The notes under the pieces were generated by a model, which worked only from the letters and a program-made list of their open reading frames with translations, was not told the DNA's origin and did not search any database. From assembly GCA_051657715.1 (NCBI GenBank), contig JBOFLF010000035.1, positions 1 to 64,000 of the forward strand: a stretch of DNA of 64,000 bases, read 5' to 3'. The stretch comes from JBOFBH01 sp051657715 (GTDB lineage Bacteria; Actinomycetota; Actinomycetes; Actinomycetales; Angustibacteraceae). Positions 40,959 to 49,589 of this stretch are shown piece by piece. Position numbers and translations under genes: made by a program. Numbering within the stretch: position 1 is the stretch's first letter; every line of letters starts with the position of its first letter.

Positions 40959-42803
40959 ATGGCAGCACCGCCGATGCTTCTCGATCAGCCCGTCCCGACA
41001 GAGCTCGTCTCGACGGAGCCCGTCTCGACGCAGGCTTCGTCGCCTGAGCTGCCCAGCCCGCCGACCGACCGCGAGCGGGACGCCTACCTCGGGCGGCAGC
41101 ATCGCTGGCTCCTGCTCGCACAGGCTGTGTCTTTCGCCATGATCGCCTACAGCATCGCCCGGTTCGCCACCGCCGACACCAGGCTGCTGCTGTTCCTCAT
41201 CCCGATGTCGCTCTACGCGGTCACCTCGGTGGTGTCGCTGCTGAGCTCGACCCGGTCGCGGCGGATCAGCTACGCCGATCACCGCGATCGGGTGTCGGCG
41301 TATCGTCCCGCGAGCTATCCGAGCGTGGACGTGTTTCTGCCGTCGGCTGGCGAGCCGCTGGCTGTACTGCGCAACACGTACCAGCACGTCGCCCAGTTGC
41401 AGTGGCCGGGAGAGCTGGTGGTGCACGTGCTGGACGACAGTGCGCGGCCGGGGGTCCGCGACCTCGCGGAGGCGTCCGGATTCCGCTACCACTGCCGACC
41501 GGATCGCGGCCGACTCAAGAAGGCCGGCAACCTGCGGTACGGCTACCAGCACTCCGACGGTGACCTGATCGTCGTCCTGGACGCCGACTTCGTGCCCCGC
41601 ACCGACTTCCTCGCCGAGCTGGTGCCGTACCTGGACGAGCCGGACGTCGGGATCGTCCAGTCGCCGCAGTACTTCGACACCTCCTCGTCCATGGGGTGGT
41701 TGCAACGGTGCGCCGGCGCCACCCAAGAGCTGTTCTACCGGTGGATCCAGCCGTCCCGAGACCGTTCGCGCGCGGCGATCTGCGTGGGTACCTGCGCGGT
41801 GTACCGGCGGGCCGCCCTGGAGCAGGCCGGCGGGTTCGCGCAGATCGGCCACTCCGAGGACGTGCACACCGGCGTGAACCTGCTCAAGGCCGGCTACTTC
41901 TTGCGCTACGTCCCGTCCGTGGTCGCGAAGGGGATGTGCCCGGACGACCTCGCGGGCTTCCTCAACCAGCAGTACCGGTGGTGCACCGGGTCGATGAGTC
42001 TGCTGTCCGACCCCGAGTTCCACCGGACTCCCGAGCTGACCTGGCGGCAGCGCGTCTGTTTTTGGGCCGGCTTCCTCTACTACATCTCGACCGGGGTGAA
42101 CGCGGTCGTCGCGCCGTTGCCGGCGTTGGCGATGCTCTGGTTCCTGCCGGAGTGGATCGAGCCGATGAACAGCATCTGGCTGCTCGGCGCGCTGCTGCTG
42201 TGGCTGGCCGTGCTCCCGATGATGATGCGCGGGCGGTGGCGGATCGACGTGCTACGGGTCCAGTTGCTGTACTCGTTCGCGCACGCCGTCGCGATCTGGC
42301 ACGTGCTGCTCGGGCGGACCCGGGAGTGGGTGGCCACCGGTGCCGCAGCCGGGCGGACCACCCCGGTCGCCACCACCGTGGGGCGGGTGGTCCGTTCGTA
42401 CGCGGCGCTCACCCAGGGGCTGATCTACCTCGGGCTCTGGCGCGGTGCCAGCGTCTACGGTCTCGACCGGTACTGGGCGATGCTGCTGCTTGCCACGCTC
42501 TCCGCATACATTCACCTGCCGGTCGTGACGATGGGCCTGGGGGGCTGGCTGCGCACGACATCGGTCAAGCTGCGGCAGGTGGTTGGCGCGCTGTCGCCGG
42601 CTAGGTCGGTGCCGGTACCGGCGGTGGCCCTGGCGGACGCTCGCGGAGCCGATGGCGGCGCGGCCGGATTGCCCGGGCCATCGCCGCAGGCCCATCCGGG
42701 ACGAGGATCCACCATCGTGCTGACGGACGACCCGGTCGGTGCCACCGTGAACCTGCGCGAGAACGCTGTCGATCTGCGCCAGCTCGACGGGCAGCCGCGA
42801 TGA
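40959..42803 (+). CDS. Processive family 2 glycosyltransferase (cellulose-synthase-like)
   Basis: ATG at 40959 with GAAGGG ahead is preferred to ATG 40914, which has no site. The 614-residue protein has two N-terminal membrane helices, then a cytoplasmic GT-A domain with the D,D,D,QxxRW signature: VLDDSARPG (about 157), VLDADFVPR (about 206), SEDVHTG (about 298) and QQYRWCTG (about 336). Five or six membrane helices follow. This pattern belongs to processive beta-glycan synthases that polymerise and export a chain. No PilZ domain is visible. The stop overlaps the acyltransferase gene by 4 bases, so the glycan may be O-acylated. Confidence 0.9.
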   Translation: MAAPPMLLDQPVPTELVSTEPVSTQASSPELPSPPTDRERDAYLGRQHRWLLLAQAVSFAMIAYSIARFATADTRLLLFLIPMSLYAVTSVVSLLSSTRSRRISYADHRDRVSAYRPASYPSVDVFLPSAGEPLAVLRNTYQHVAQLQWPGELVVHVLDDSARPGVRDLAEASGFRYHCRPDRGRLKKAGNLRYGYQHSDGDLIVVLDADFVPRTDFLAELVPYLDEPDVGIVQSPQYFDTSSSMGWLQRCAGATQELFYRWIQPSRDRSRAAICVGTCAVYRRAALEQAGGFAQIGHSEDVHTGVNLLKAGYFLRYVPSVVAKGMCPDDLAGFLNQQYRWCTGSMSLLSDPEFHRTPELTWRQRVCFWAGFLYYISTGVNAVVAPLPALAMLWFLPEWIEPMNSIWLLGALLLWLAVLPMMMRGRWRIDVLRVQLLYSFAHAVAIWHVLLGRTREWVATGAAAGRTTPVATTVGRVVRSYAALTQGLIYLGLWRGASVYGLDRYWAMLLLATLSAYIHLPVVTMGLGGWLRTTSVKLRQVVGALSPARSVPVPAVALADARGADGGAAGLPGPSPQAHPGRGSTIVLTDDPVGATVNLRENAVDLRQLDGQPR

Positions 42804-44881
42804 GCACGGCCTCCACGACCGGCTTCCGTGAGGACGTCCAGGGGCTGCGAGTGGTAGCGGTGCTGCTGGTGGTGCTCTACCACGTCGGCGGCGTCGGGAT
42901 CAGCGGCGGCTACGTCGGCGTCGACGTGTTCTTCGTGATCTCCGGTTTCCTGATCACCCAGGCGTTGGTGCGCGAGGCCCAGGAGCACGGGCGGGTGTCG
43001 TTGAGCAGGTTCTACGCGCGTCGGATCCGGCGGCTGCTGCCGATGGCCACCGTGGTGCTGGTGACCACCGTGCTGGTGGCGCGTCTGTGGGGATCGGTGT
43101 TCCAGGCCCCGGACATCGCGCGGGACGCCTGGTTGGCGGTGGTCTACGCGATCAACTACGGGTTGGCGGCCGAGGGGGTCAACTACCAGATGGCCGCCGG
43201 GCCGCCGTCGCCGTTGCAGCACTACTGGAGCCTGGCGGTCGAGGAGCAGTTCTATCTGGTCTGGCCGTTGGTGGTCGGCGCGGTGGCGATGGTGCTGCGT
43301 CGTCGGCGGGCGGCGCTGCGCGCGGTCCTGGTGGTGCTGGTCGTGGCGGTCTGCGCCGTGTCGCTGGCGGCGTCCATCACGACCACCGCGTCGAACGCTC
43401 CGCTGGCCTACTTCTCGCTGCACACCCGGGCTTGGGAGCTCGGCGTCGGTGCCCTGGTGGCCATCGGCGCACCGGTGCTGCGCCGGATCCCTGGGCCGGC
43501 GGGGTGGGTCATGGCGTGGGTCGGCCTGGCGGCGATCTGCTGGTCCGCGTTCAGCTACACCGACGAGACGCCGTTTCCGGGGACCGCGGCCCTGGTGCCG
43601 GTGCTCGGTACGGCACTGGTGGTGGTCGGTGGGTTTCCCGCGACCGGGGGTGCTCGTCCCGGCGGGCGTCGCCCCGCTGTCGGCAGCGCCCTCGGCGGTG
43701 GCGCGGCCAGTGTCACGCGGTTGGTCCGAGGTCGACTGGTCCAAGGCCTCGGACGGGTGTCCTACGGCTGGTACCTGTGGCACTGGCCGGTGCTGGTCCT
43801 GGCCCCGGCACTGTTCGGCCGCCGGATGCAGTGGTGGGAGGATCTGCAGCTGGCCGCGATCGCGCTGTGGCTGGCGGTGCTCTCGTACTGGATCCTGGAG
43901 GCCCCGGCGCTGCGGCTGCGGCTTCGGCGGTTGCGGTGGTTCGTCGCGGGGCTCGGGTTGAGCCTGACGGCGGCAGCGACCGCCGCGGTCGTGATCGTCA
44001 CGCTGCCCAGCCTGGTCGGGGGCGGCCGGGCGGTCGCCGCCATCACCCTGGACGGCGCGGACACCCAGCGGATCGCCCAGGCCGTCGCTGGCGGCACCTC
44101 GCTCAGCGCGGTGCCGAGCAACCTCATGCCGTCGTTGGAGCAGGTGCAGCACGACCAGCCGGCGTCCAGCAAGAACGGCTGCCACGCGGACTTCCTGCTG
44201 GTCGGTCAGGGTGTCTGCCGGTTCGGGTCCGCTCGGGGCGCCAAGACCATGGTGCTGTTCGGGGACTCCCACGCTCAGCAGTGGCTGCCAGGCCTGGACG
44301 CCGCGGCCCGCCAGGAGCGATGGCGTCTGGTCTCCTGGACCAAAGCGGCGTGCTCGGTCGCGAACTACCTCCCGTTCAGCCCGGAGCTCAACCGCCCGTA
44401 CACGGAGTGTGCGCAGTGGCGAGACCTGACTATCCGCCGGATCATCCGTCTGCGGCCCGATCACGTGATCGTCGCGCAGAGCGACCTGGTGCCGGGTACC
44501 CGGCTGGACGACGGCCAGTGGGCCGAGCTCACGGTCGCCACGGTGCAGCGGTTCCGACAGGCCGGGTTGCGTGTGACGTACCTGCTGGACACCCCGGTAC
44601 CGAATGGTGACGCGCCGGAATGCGTGGCTGAGCACCTCGCCGATGTCGGTGCGTGCACGGTGCCGAGGGATCAGGCCTATCCGTATCCGGTTCGCCACGA
44701 GATGATCGCGCGCAGCCTCGCCGCCGCGGGTATCCCGACCCTCGAGCCAGTCGACTGGTTCTGCACCGCCACGGATTGCCCGGCGGTGGTGTCCCGCTAT
44801 CTCGTCTACCGGGACGAGAGTCACATCTCGACCTCCTACAGCGCCTGGCTGGCGCCGTTGCTGCGCAGCCTGTTCCGCTGA
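42800..44881 (+). CDS. Membrane O-acyltransferase with C-terminal SGNH domain
   Basis: ATG at 42800 overlaps the glycosyltransferase stop by 4 bases. The 693-residue protein has an acyltransferase-3 membrane part: FREDVQGLRVVAVLLVVLYH with the conserved Arg and His, GGYVGVDVFFVISGFLIT and LQHYWSLAVEEQFYLVWPL. The external SGNH hydrolase-like domain has FGDSHAQQW (about 487, nucleophile Ser) and DESHIS (about 671, Asp and His). Members of the OafA/YrhL class move acyl groups, usually acetyl, from the cytoplasm onto surface sugars. Coupling to the polymerase suggests it modifies that polysaccharide. Confidence 0.93.
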   Translation: MSTASTTGFREDVQGLRVVAVLLVVLYHVGGVGISGGYVGVDVFFVISGFLITQALVREAQEHGRVSLSRFYARRIRRLLPMATVVLVTTVLVARLWGSVFQAPDIARDAWLAVVYAINYGLAAEGVNYQMAAGPPSPLQHYWSLAVEEQFYLVWPLVVGAVAMVLRRRRAALRAVLVVLVVAVCAVSLAASITTTASNAPLAYFSLHTRAWELGVGALVAIGAPVLRRIPGPAGWVMAWVGLAAICWSAFSYTDETPFPGTAALVPVLGTALVVVGGFPATGGARPGGRRPAVGSALGGGAASVTRLVRGRLVQGLGRVSYGWYLWHWPVLVLAPALFGRRMQWWEDLQLAAIALWLAVLSYWILEAPALRLRLRRLRWFVAGLGLSLTAAATAAVVIVTLPSLVGGGRAVAAITLDGADTQRIAQAVAGGTSLSAVPSNLMPSLEQVQHDQPASSKNGCHADFLLVGQGVCRFGSARGAKTMVLFGDSHAQQWLPGLDAAARQERWRLVSWTKAACSVANYLPFSPELNRPYTECAQWRDLTIRRIIRLRPDHVIVAQSDLVPGTRLDDGQWAELTVATVQRFRQAGLRVTYLLDTPVPNGDAPECVAEHLADVGACTVPRDQAYPYPVRHEMIARSLAAAGIPTLEPVDWFCTATDCPAVVSRYLVYRDESHISTSYSAWLAPLLRSLFR

Positions 44882-44889
44882 CCTGATCC

Positions 44890-44945
44890 GCTGGGGCACA
44901 CCTGACGGCAAGCCGCCGGGTGTGCCCCAGCGGCTTGCCGTCAGG
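44890..44945. promoter_or_regulatory. Two interleaved perfect inverted repeats (A-B-A'-B')
   Basis: Arm A GCTGGGGCACACC (44890-44902) pairs with A' GGTGTGCCCCAGC (44919-44931), 13 of 13. Arm B CCTGACGGCAAGCCGC (44901-44916) pairs with B' GCGGCTTGCCGTCAGG (44930-44945), 16 of 16. The order is A-B-A'-B', so the hairpins share two bases at each junction and exclude each other, or form a pseudoknot. It starts 8 bases after the acyltransferase stop and ends 64 bases before the next gene. Confidence 0.85.
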
Positions 44946-45009
44946 TAGCCATTGGTTGAAGGATGAGCCACGCGACGTCGCAAGGACTTACGGACGCAGG
45001 GGGCATGTC

Positions 45010-47355
45010 ATGCACACCGAACGACGCTGGGCAAGGTTCGCGGGCGGCATCTCGATCATCGGCATCCTGATTGCTGGGTTGATGACCGGGCTGGTGGCCG
45101 CGATCCCGGTACCAAGGGCCGCCGCGGCCCCGGTCGCCGTCCGGTCCGCCGGGGCACTCCTGCCCGGTGGTTTCGTCGACCGGGTCGTGCTGCGCGGCCT
45201 CGACCGTCCGACCGCCGCCCGGATCGCGGACGACGGTCGGATCTTCGTCGCCGAGAAGGGCGGCGTCGTCAAGGAGTTCGACAGCTCCACCGATTCGACG
45301 GCCACGGTGGTCGCGGACTTCAGCGACCGGATCCCCGACTTCAACGACCGCGGTCTGCTGAACCTCGCGTTGGATCCCCAGTTCACCAACGGGCGTCCGT
45401 ACCTGTACGTGTTCTACGTCTTGGACGCACCGATCGGCGGGTCGCTACCGACCAGTGGCGACGACTGCCCGCAGTTCGCCATCGAGGGCTGCATCGCCAG
45501 CAGCCGGTTGTCGCGCCTCACGGTCGCCGCAGACAACACCCTCGCCACCGAGACGGTGCTGATCAACGACTGGTGCCAGCAGTTCACCAGCCACGCCGGG
45601 GGAGCGTTGCTGTTCGCTCCGGACGGCAGCCTGCTGGTGACGGGCGGGGACGGCGCCAGCTACACGGCGACCGACTACGGCCAGCTGCCGACCGTGCCAC
45701 GCCCCGGCGGTACTCCGCCCAACGCCTGCGGCGACCCGAACACCGCGGCCGGCACGCCGACCACGCTCCCAGCAGCCGAGGGCGGCGCCCTGCGTTCGCA
45801 GGACGCCGAGACGTCGTCCGACCCGCAAGGCCTGGACGGAACGCTGATCCGGATCGACCCGGACACCGGCGACCCGCGACCGGGCAACCCCTTCGCGGGC
45901 AGTCCCGACATCAACCAGGCCCGCACCGTGGCATACGGGATGCGCAACCCGACCACGATGGCGGTGCGGCCCGGCACCGACGAGCTGTGGATCCCCGACG
46001 TCGGGTGGGGGCAGTGGGAGGAGGTCAACCGGGTTCCGGCGCTGGCCACGGCGGTCGGCGCCACCAACTTCGGCTGGCCCTGCTACGAGGGGGTGGGCGA
46101 GCAGCCGAGCTACCGGGACGCCGGCCTGACCGTGTGCCAGAACCTGGTCGCGTCCGGCCGGGCCACCGCGCCGCACCTCGCCTATCAACACGGCGCCGCG
46201 TTCCCGGGGTCGGACTCGTGCCCGAACACCGGGTCGTCGGCGGTCACCGGCATCGCCTTCCCCACCGCGGCCACGACCTACCCGGCCTCGTTCGCCGGCG
46301 GGATGTTCGTCGCCGACTACGCCCGGGGCTGCATCTGGTTCACCCCGCGGGGCCTCGACGGCTTGCCCGACCCGGCGGCCAGCACCACCTTCATCACCGG
46401 CCGGACACCGATCGACCTGCAGATCGGCCCGAGCGGCGACCTGTACTACATCGACATCGGGGCCGGTGAGCTGCGCCGGGTCAGCTACACCGCGAACAAC
46501 ACCCCGCCCACCGCCGCGGCCACCGCGTCGCCGGCGGTGAGCCAGACGCTGCCGCAGGCCGTCACGCTGGACGCCAGCGCCAGCACCGATCCCGACTCCG
46601 GGGACGTCCTGTCCTACGCCTGGGACCTGGACGGCGACGGCGGGTACGACGACGCGACCGGGCCGACCACCACCAAGACCTACGCCACGGCGACCACCGA
46701 GGTGGTGTCGGTGCAGGTGACCGACCTGGCCGGGGCGGTCGACGTGGCGGCGGCCCTGGTCCGCACCGGGCAGTCCGCGCCGGTGCCGCAGATCACCGCG
46801 CCTGGGTCAGGCGCCACGTGGGTCGTCGGTGAACAGGTGGCGTTCTCCGGTCGGGCGACCGACCTGGAGGACGGCGTGCTGCCCGCCTCAGCGCTGAGCT
46901 GGGAGGTGGCCATCAAGCACTGCTTCGATCCCAGCAGCTGTCACGAGCACGTGCTGTCCACCGCGACCGGGGTGGACGCCGGCAGCTTCGTGGGTCCGGA
47001 CCACGAGTACCCGTCGTACGTGCAGCTGCGGCTGACCGCGCAGGACTCCACCGGCTTGCGGACCACCACGTCGCTGGACCTGCAGCCCCGGTCGGTCGAG
47101 GTGACGGTGGCGACCAGGCCGTCCGGCCTGGCGGTGTCGGTCAACGGCGAGCAGCTCGCCGGCCCGGCGACCCGGCGCTACCTGGTCGGTGGCCAGCTGG
47201 CCCTGACCGCGCCGGATCGGCAGACCGTCAACGGGCGCGAGTACGTGTTTGTCCGGTGGAGCAACGGCGGCGCCCGCAGCCAGGTCGTCACCGCTCCCGA
47301 GACCCCGGTCACCTACGTCGCGCGGTACCGGCCGGTCGGTGGCGGCGGCGCCTGA
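45010..47355 (+). CDS. Secreted PQQ-type sugar (glucose/sorbosone) dehydrogenase-like protein with PKD domain
   Basis: ATG at 45010 follows GCAGGGGG and opens into a signal peptide (basic start, helix GISIIGILIAGLMTGLVAAI, Ala-rich cleavage site). Of 781 residues, about 55-490 form a beta-propeller of the glucose/sorbosone dehydrogenase type: GLDRPTAARIADDGRIFVAE, RGLLNLALDPQFTNGRPYLY, SHAGGALLFAPDGSLLVTGG, then GMRNPTTMAVRPGTDELWIP. A PKD-like domain follows (VTLDASASTDPDSGDVLSYAWD), then a strand-rich C-terminal part. It is probably extracellular, acting on sugars or polysaccharide ends. PQQ use is known for some family members but not proven here. Confidence 0.88.
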   Translation: MHTERRWARFAGGISIIGILIAGLMTGLVAAIPVPRAAAAPVAVRSAGALLPGGFVDRVVLRGLDRPTAARIADDGRIFVAEKGGVVKEFDSSTDSTATVVADFSDRIPDFNDRGLLNLALDPQFTNGRPYLYVFYVLDAPIGGSLPTSGDDCPQFAIEGCIASSRLSRLTVAADNTLATETVLINDWCQQFTSHAGGALLFAPDGSLLVTGGDGASYTATDYGQLPTVPRPGGTPPNACGDPNTAAGTPTTLPAAEGGALRSQDAETSSDPQGLDGTLIRIDPDTGDPRPGNPFAGSPDINQARTVAYGMRNPTTMAVRPGTDELWIPDVGWGQWEEVNRVPALATAVGATNFGWPCYEGVGEQPSYRDAGLTVCQNLVASGRATAPHLAYQHGAAFPGSDSCPNTGSSAVTGIAFPTAATTYPASFAGGMFVADYARGCIWFTPRGLDGLPDPAASTTFITGRTPIDLQIGPSGDLYYIDIGAGELRRVSYTANNTPPTAAATASPAVSQTLPQAVTLDASASTDPDSGDVLSYAWDLDGDGGYDDATGPTTTKTYATATTEVVSVQVTDLAGAVDVAAALVRTGQSAPVPQITAPGSGATWVVGEQVAFSGRATDLEDGVLPASALSWEVAIKHCFDPSSCHEHVLSTATGVDAGSFVGPDHEYPSYVQLRLTAQDSTGLRTTTSLDLQPRSVEVTVATRPSGLAVSVNGEQLAGPATRRYLVGGQLALTAPDRQTVNGREYVFVRWSNGGARSQVVTAPETPVTYVARYRPVGGGGA

Positions 47356-47560
47356 CCCGCGAGGTGTCCGCGCGCTCTGCATACCGGACCACAGATATGC
47401 CGCTCCGGCACGACTTGACGTGACATTCCAAACATCGCGCGAGCGTCGGTCTGCCGCTACGACCGGCTGCTGATGGCATGGATGGAGAGGGCCGAGGCTG
47501 TCGCGGCTGGCTACACCGCGGACGACGAACTCCAGTGGCTCCACGCGACCGAGGGTCAGC

Positions 47561-49360
47561 TCAGCGCCAGGTGTCGGTGAGGGTCAGGCTGCCGCTGGCC
47601 GGGACGACGACCGTGCGGTTGGGGTCTGATTCCCAGGTGACCGCGCCGGTGGCGGTTCGTTTCAGGTACTTGTACTCGACGGTGCTCCCGGCTGGCAGGT
47701 TCACGGTGCCACGCCACACCGGGTAGCTCGCCGAGGACAGCTGCACCCCGCCGACGGAGTTCCAGGTGCCGAGCCCAGGGACGCTGCCGACGACGTACAC
47801 CTCCTGCCCCACGGCGGTCTGCGCGGTGACGGCGAACGTCACCGCCGCGGTCGCGCCGGCTGGCGGGCTGGCGACCCGGGCGCCGGTGTGCAGGGCGAGC
47901 GCCTGGTTCGGCCCCAGGGTCGCGGTGAAGGTGCCGTCGGCGGCGACGGTGATGCTGCGGCCGGTGCAGCTGCTCCCGGACACTTCGCCGGCCAGCACGT
48001 CGCAATAGGTCCCGGCCGGCAGCGAGGAGTCGAACTGCCGGCTCAGCGTCGCGCCGTCGGTGTTGAACGCCACGTACGCCGTATCGCCACGGCCGAACGC
48101 GATCTGGCCGCCGCTGCCCTGCCACCAGTCGGTGACGTCCTGACCTCGAGCGACATTGCGCAGCCCGACCATGCCGGCGATCCGGGTGTCGCGGTGCTGG
48201 CAGGTCCAGGTGCCGGTGCCGCACGAGGCGTCCGTGGTGCGTCCGGAGGCGTCCGCGGGCGGCCCCTGGTCGGAGTTGGAGAACGCGTACCCCGACATCA
48301 CCGACGGGGTTCCGAACGGGTAGGCGAGCATGAACGCCTCGGCGAGGTAGTACCGGTCGCCGCTGGCGTAGTTCAGCTTGGTGCGCCCGTTCCGCTCGGT
48401 GTCGTGGTTGTCGATGAAGACCTGCGCCTGGTCCGAGGTCACGGCCATCCGGTTCGGCAGGCTGCGCAGGTCCGCCAGGCCGCCGGACCGGAACGCATCC
48501 CCGACGGTGTCGCCGTACCGGAAGTCGGTGACGTCCCCCAGCCCGGTGTACTCACTCGGCGGGATCTCACCGGGTCCGCCCTCGATGACCTCCTGGTAGA
48601 CGTACGGCGTGCCGCCGGCGGCGGACAGCACGGCCGCCAGGTCCTCGACCGGCAGGTGCTTGGCGGCGTCCACCCGGAACCCGTCGACCCCGAGGCCGAT
48701 GAGGTCGCGCAGGTACGCCGACAGCGCGTCCCGAACCGTCGGGGACTCGGTCCGAAGGTCGGTCAGCGAGGACAGCTGACAGTTCTGCACCTGACCACGG
48801 TTGGTGTAGTCCTGGATTGCACACGGGTCATGGAAGTCGCTGCGAGAGTAAGGGACCGCTGGGTAGGAGTACGGCTGGAAGGGGTTCCCGCCGCTGCCCG
48901 TGCCACCGGTGGCGTCCGATCCGGTCATGTGGTTCACCACGGCGTCGACGTACACCTGCACGCCGGCGCCGTGGCAGGCGTCGACCATCGCGGCGAACGC
49001 GGCCCGGTCGCCCCGCCGGCTGGACAGCTGGTAGGAGACCGGCTGATAGTCCTGCCACCACGGGTAGCCGCGGTCCGCCAGGACGACGTGTTCCTGCGGC
49101 GGGGAGACCTGCACCCCGCCGTACCCCCGTGGTCCCAGGACGGAGGTGCACTCCCGGCCGATCGAGGCCCAGTTCCACTCGAAGAGGTGGACGATCGCGT
49201 CGTTGTCGCCGACCGCCGCGGCTCGCGTGCTGGCGCTCGCGTGCTGGGCCGGTGCGGCCACGGACCGACCGGGCGCTCCGGCTGCGGCGGGCGCTGATCC
49301 TGGAGCCACGAGCGCTACCGCGCTGAGGGCTGCGAGTGGGATGAACATGCGTCGTTGCAT
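47561..49360 (-). CDS. Secreted alpha-amylase (GH13) with C-terminal starch-binding domain
   Basis: ATG at 49360 has GGGGAGGG ahead and starts a signal peptide (RRMFIPLAALSAVALVAPGS). The 599-residue enzyme has the four GH13 regions: VYVDAVVNHM (about 133-142), GFRVDAAKH (about 223-231, nucleophile Asp), QEVIEGG (about 253-259, acid Glu) and FIDNHD (about 314-319, third Asp). The last 100 residues are a CBM20-type starch-binding domain (VTFAVTAQTAVGQEVYVVGS, then WRGTVNLPAGSTVEYKYLKR). It cuts internal alpha-1,4 bonds of starch outside the cell. Its upstream region carries regulator sites typical of maltose control. Confidence 0.95.
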   Translation of the reverse strand: MQRRMFIPLAALSAVALVAPGSAPAAAGAPGRSVAAPAQHASASTRAAAVGDNDAIVHLFEWNWASIGRECTSVLGPRGYGGVQVSPPQEHVVLADRGYPWWQDYQPVSYQLSSRRGDRAAFAAMVDACHGAGVQVYVDAVVNHMTGSDATGGTGSGGNPFQPYSYPAVPYSRSDFHDPCAIQDYTNRGQVQNCQLSSLTDLRTESPTVRDALSAYLRDLIGLGVDGFRVDAAKHLPVEDLAAVLSAAGGTPYVYQEVIEGGPGEIPPSEYTGLGDVTDFRYGDTVGDAFRSGGLADLRSLPNRMAVTSDQAQVFIDNHDTERNGRTKLNYASGDRYYLAEAFMLAYPFGTPSVMSGYAFSNSDQGPPADASGRTTDASCGTGTWTCQHRDTRIAGMVGLRNVARGQDVTDWWQGSGGQIAFGRGDTAYVAFNTDGATLSRQFDSSLPAGTYCDVLAGEVSGSSCTGRSITVAADGTFTATLGPNQALALHTGARVASPPAGATAAVTFAVTAQTAVGQEVYVVGSVPGLGTWNSVGGVQLSSASYPVWRGTVNLPAGSTVEYKYLKRTATGAVTWESDPNRTVVVPASGSLTLTDTWR

Positions 49361-49393
49361 GGTGCCCTCCCCGGGGACGCGCCGAGCAAAGAG

Positions 49394-49423
49394 TTCTGCA
49401 AAATCTTGCAAGAACTTGCAGGT
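49394..49423. promoter_or_regulatory. MalR-like operator: three TGCA-type repeats at 10-bp spacing
   Basis: TTCTGCAAAA, TCTTGCAAGA and ACTTGCAGGT follow each other with an exact 10-bp period 34 bases upstream of the amylase start. CTTGCAAG (49405-49412) is itself palindromic. CTTGCA repeats are the known target of the Streptomyces maltose regulator MalR at amylase genes. Assignment here is by similarity to that pattern. Confidence 0.7.
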
Positions 49424-49478
49424 GAATTTAAGGGCTGCCTCGGCGTCCGTCAACCGTCGGTTCGACAAATTCTCAGAA

Positions 49479-49495
49479 CCGTTGCGACGCAACGG
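49479..49495. promoter_or_regulatory. 17-bp palindrome, LacI-type operator candidate
   Basis: CCGTTGCG-A-CGCAACGG is a perfect palindrome in the divergent gap between amylase and the GGDEF gene; a smaller one, AACCG-T-CGGTT, lies at 49452-49462. The TTGCG/CGCAA halves resemble LacI/GalR-family sites. It could serve either gene. Confidence 0.5.
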
Positions 49496-49589
49496 ATCTA
49501 AGCGTGGTGCGTGTCGACATCAGCTGAAATGCCAGCCGCCAGCAGTGCCTCAGCTCAAGGTCCCGCGGCGGTACGACGACACAGGTCAG

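Noticed and set aside
47888..49297. Plus-strand open frame of 469 codons opposite the amylase
   Set aside because: The minus strand has all four GH13 motifs, a signal peptide and CBM20; the plus frame is low-complexity shadow.
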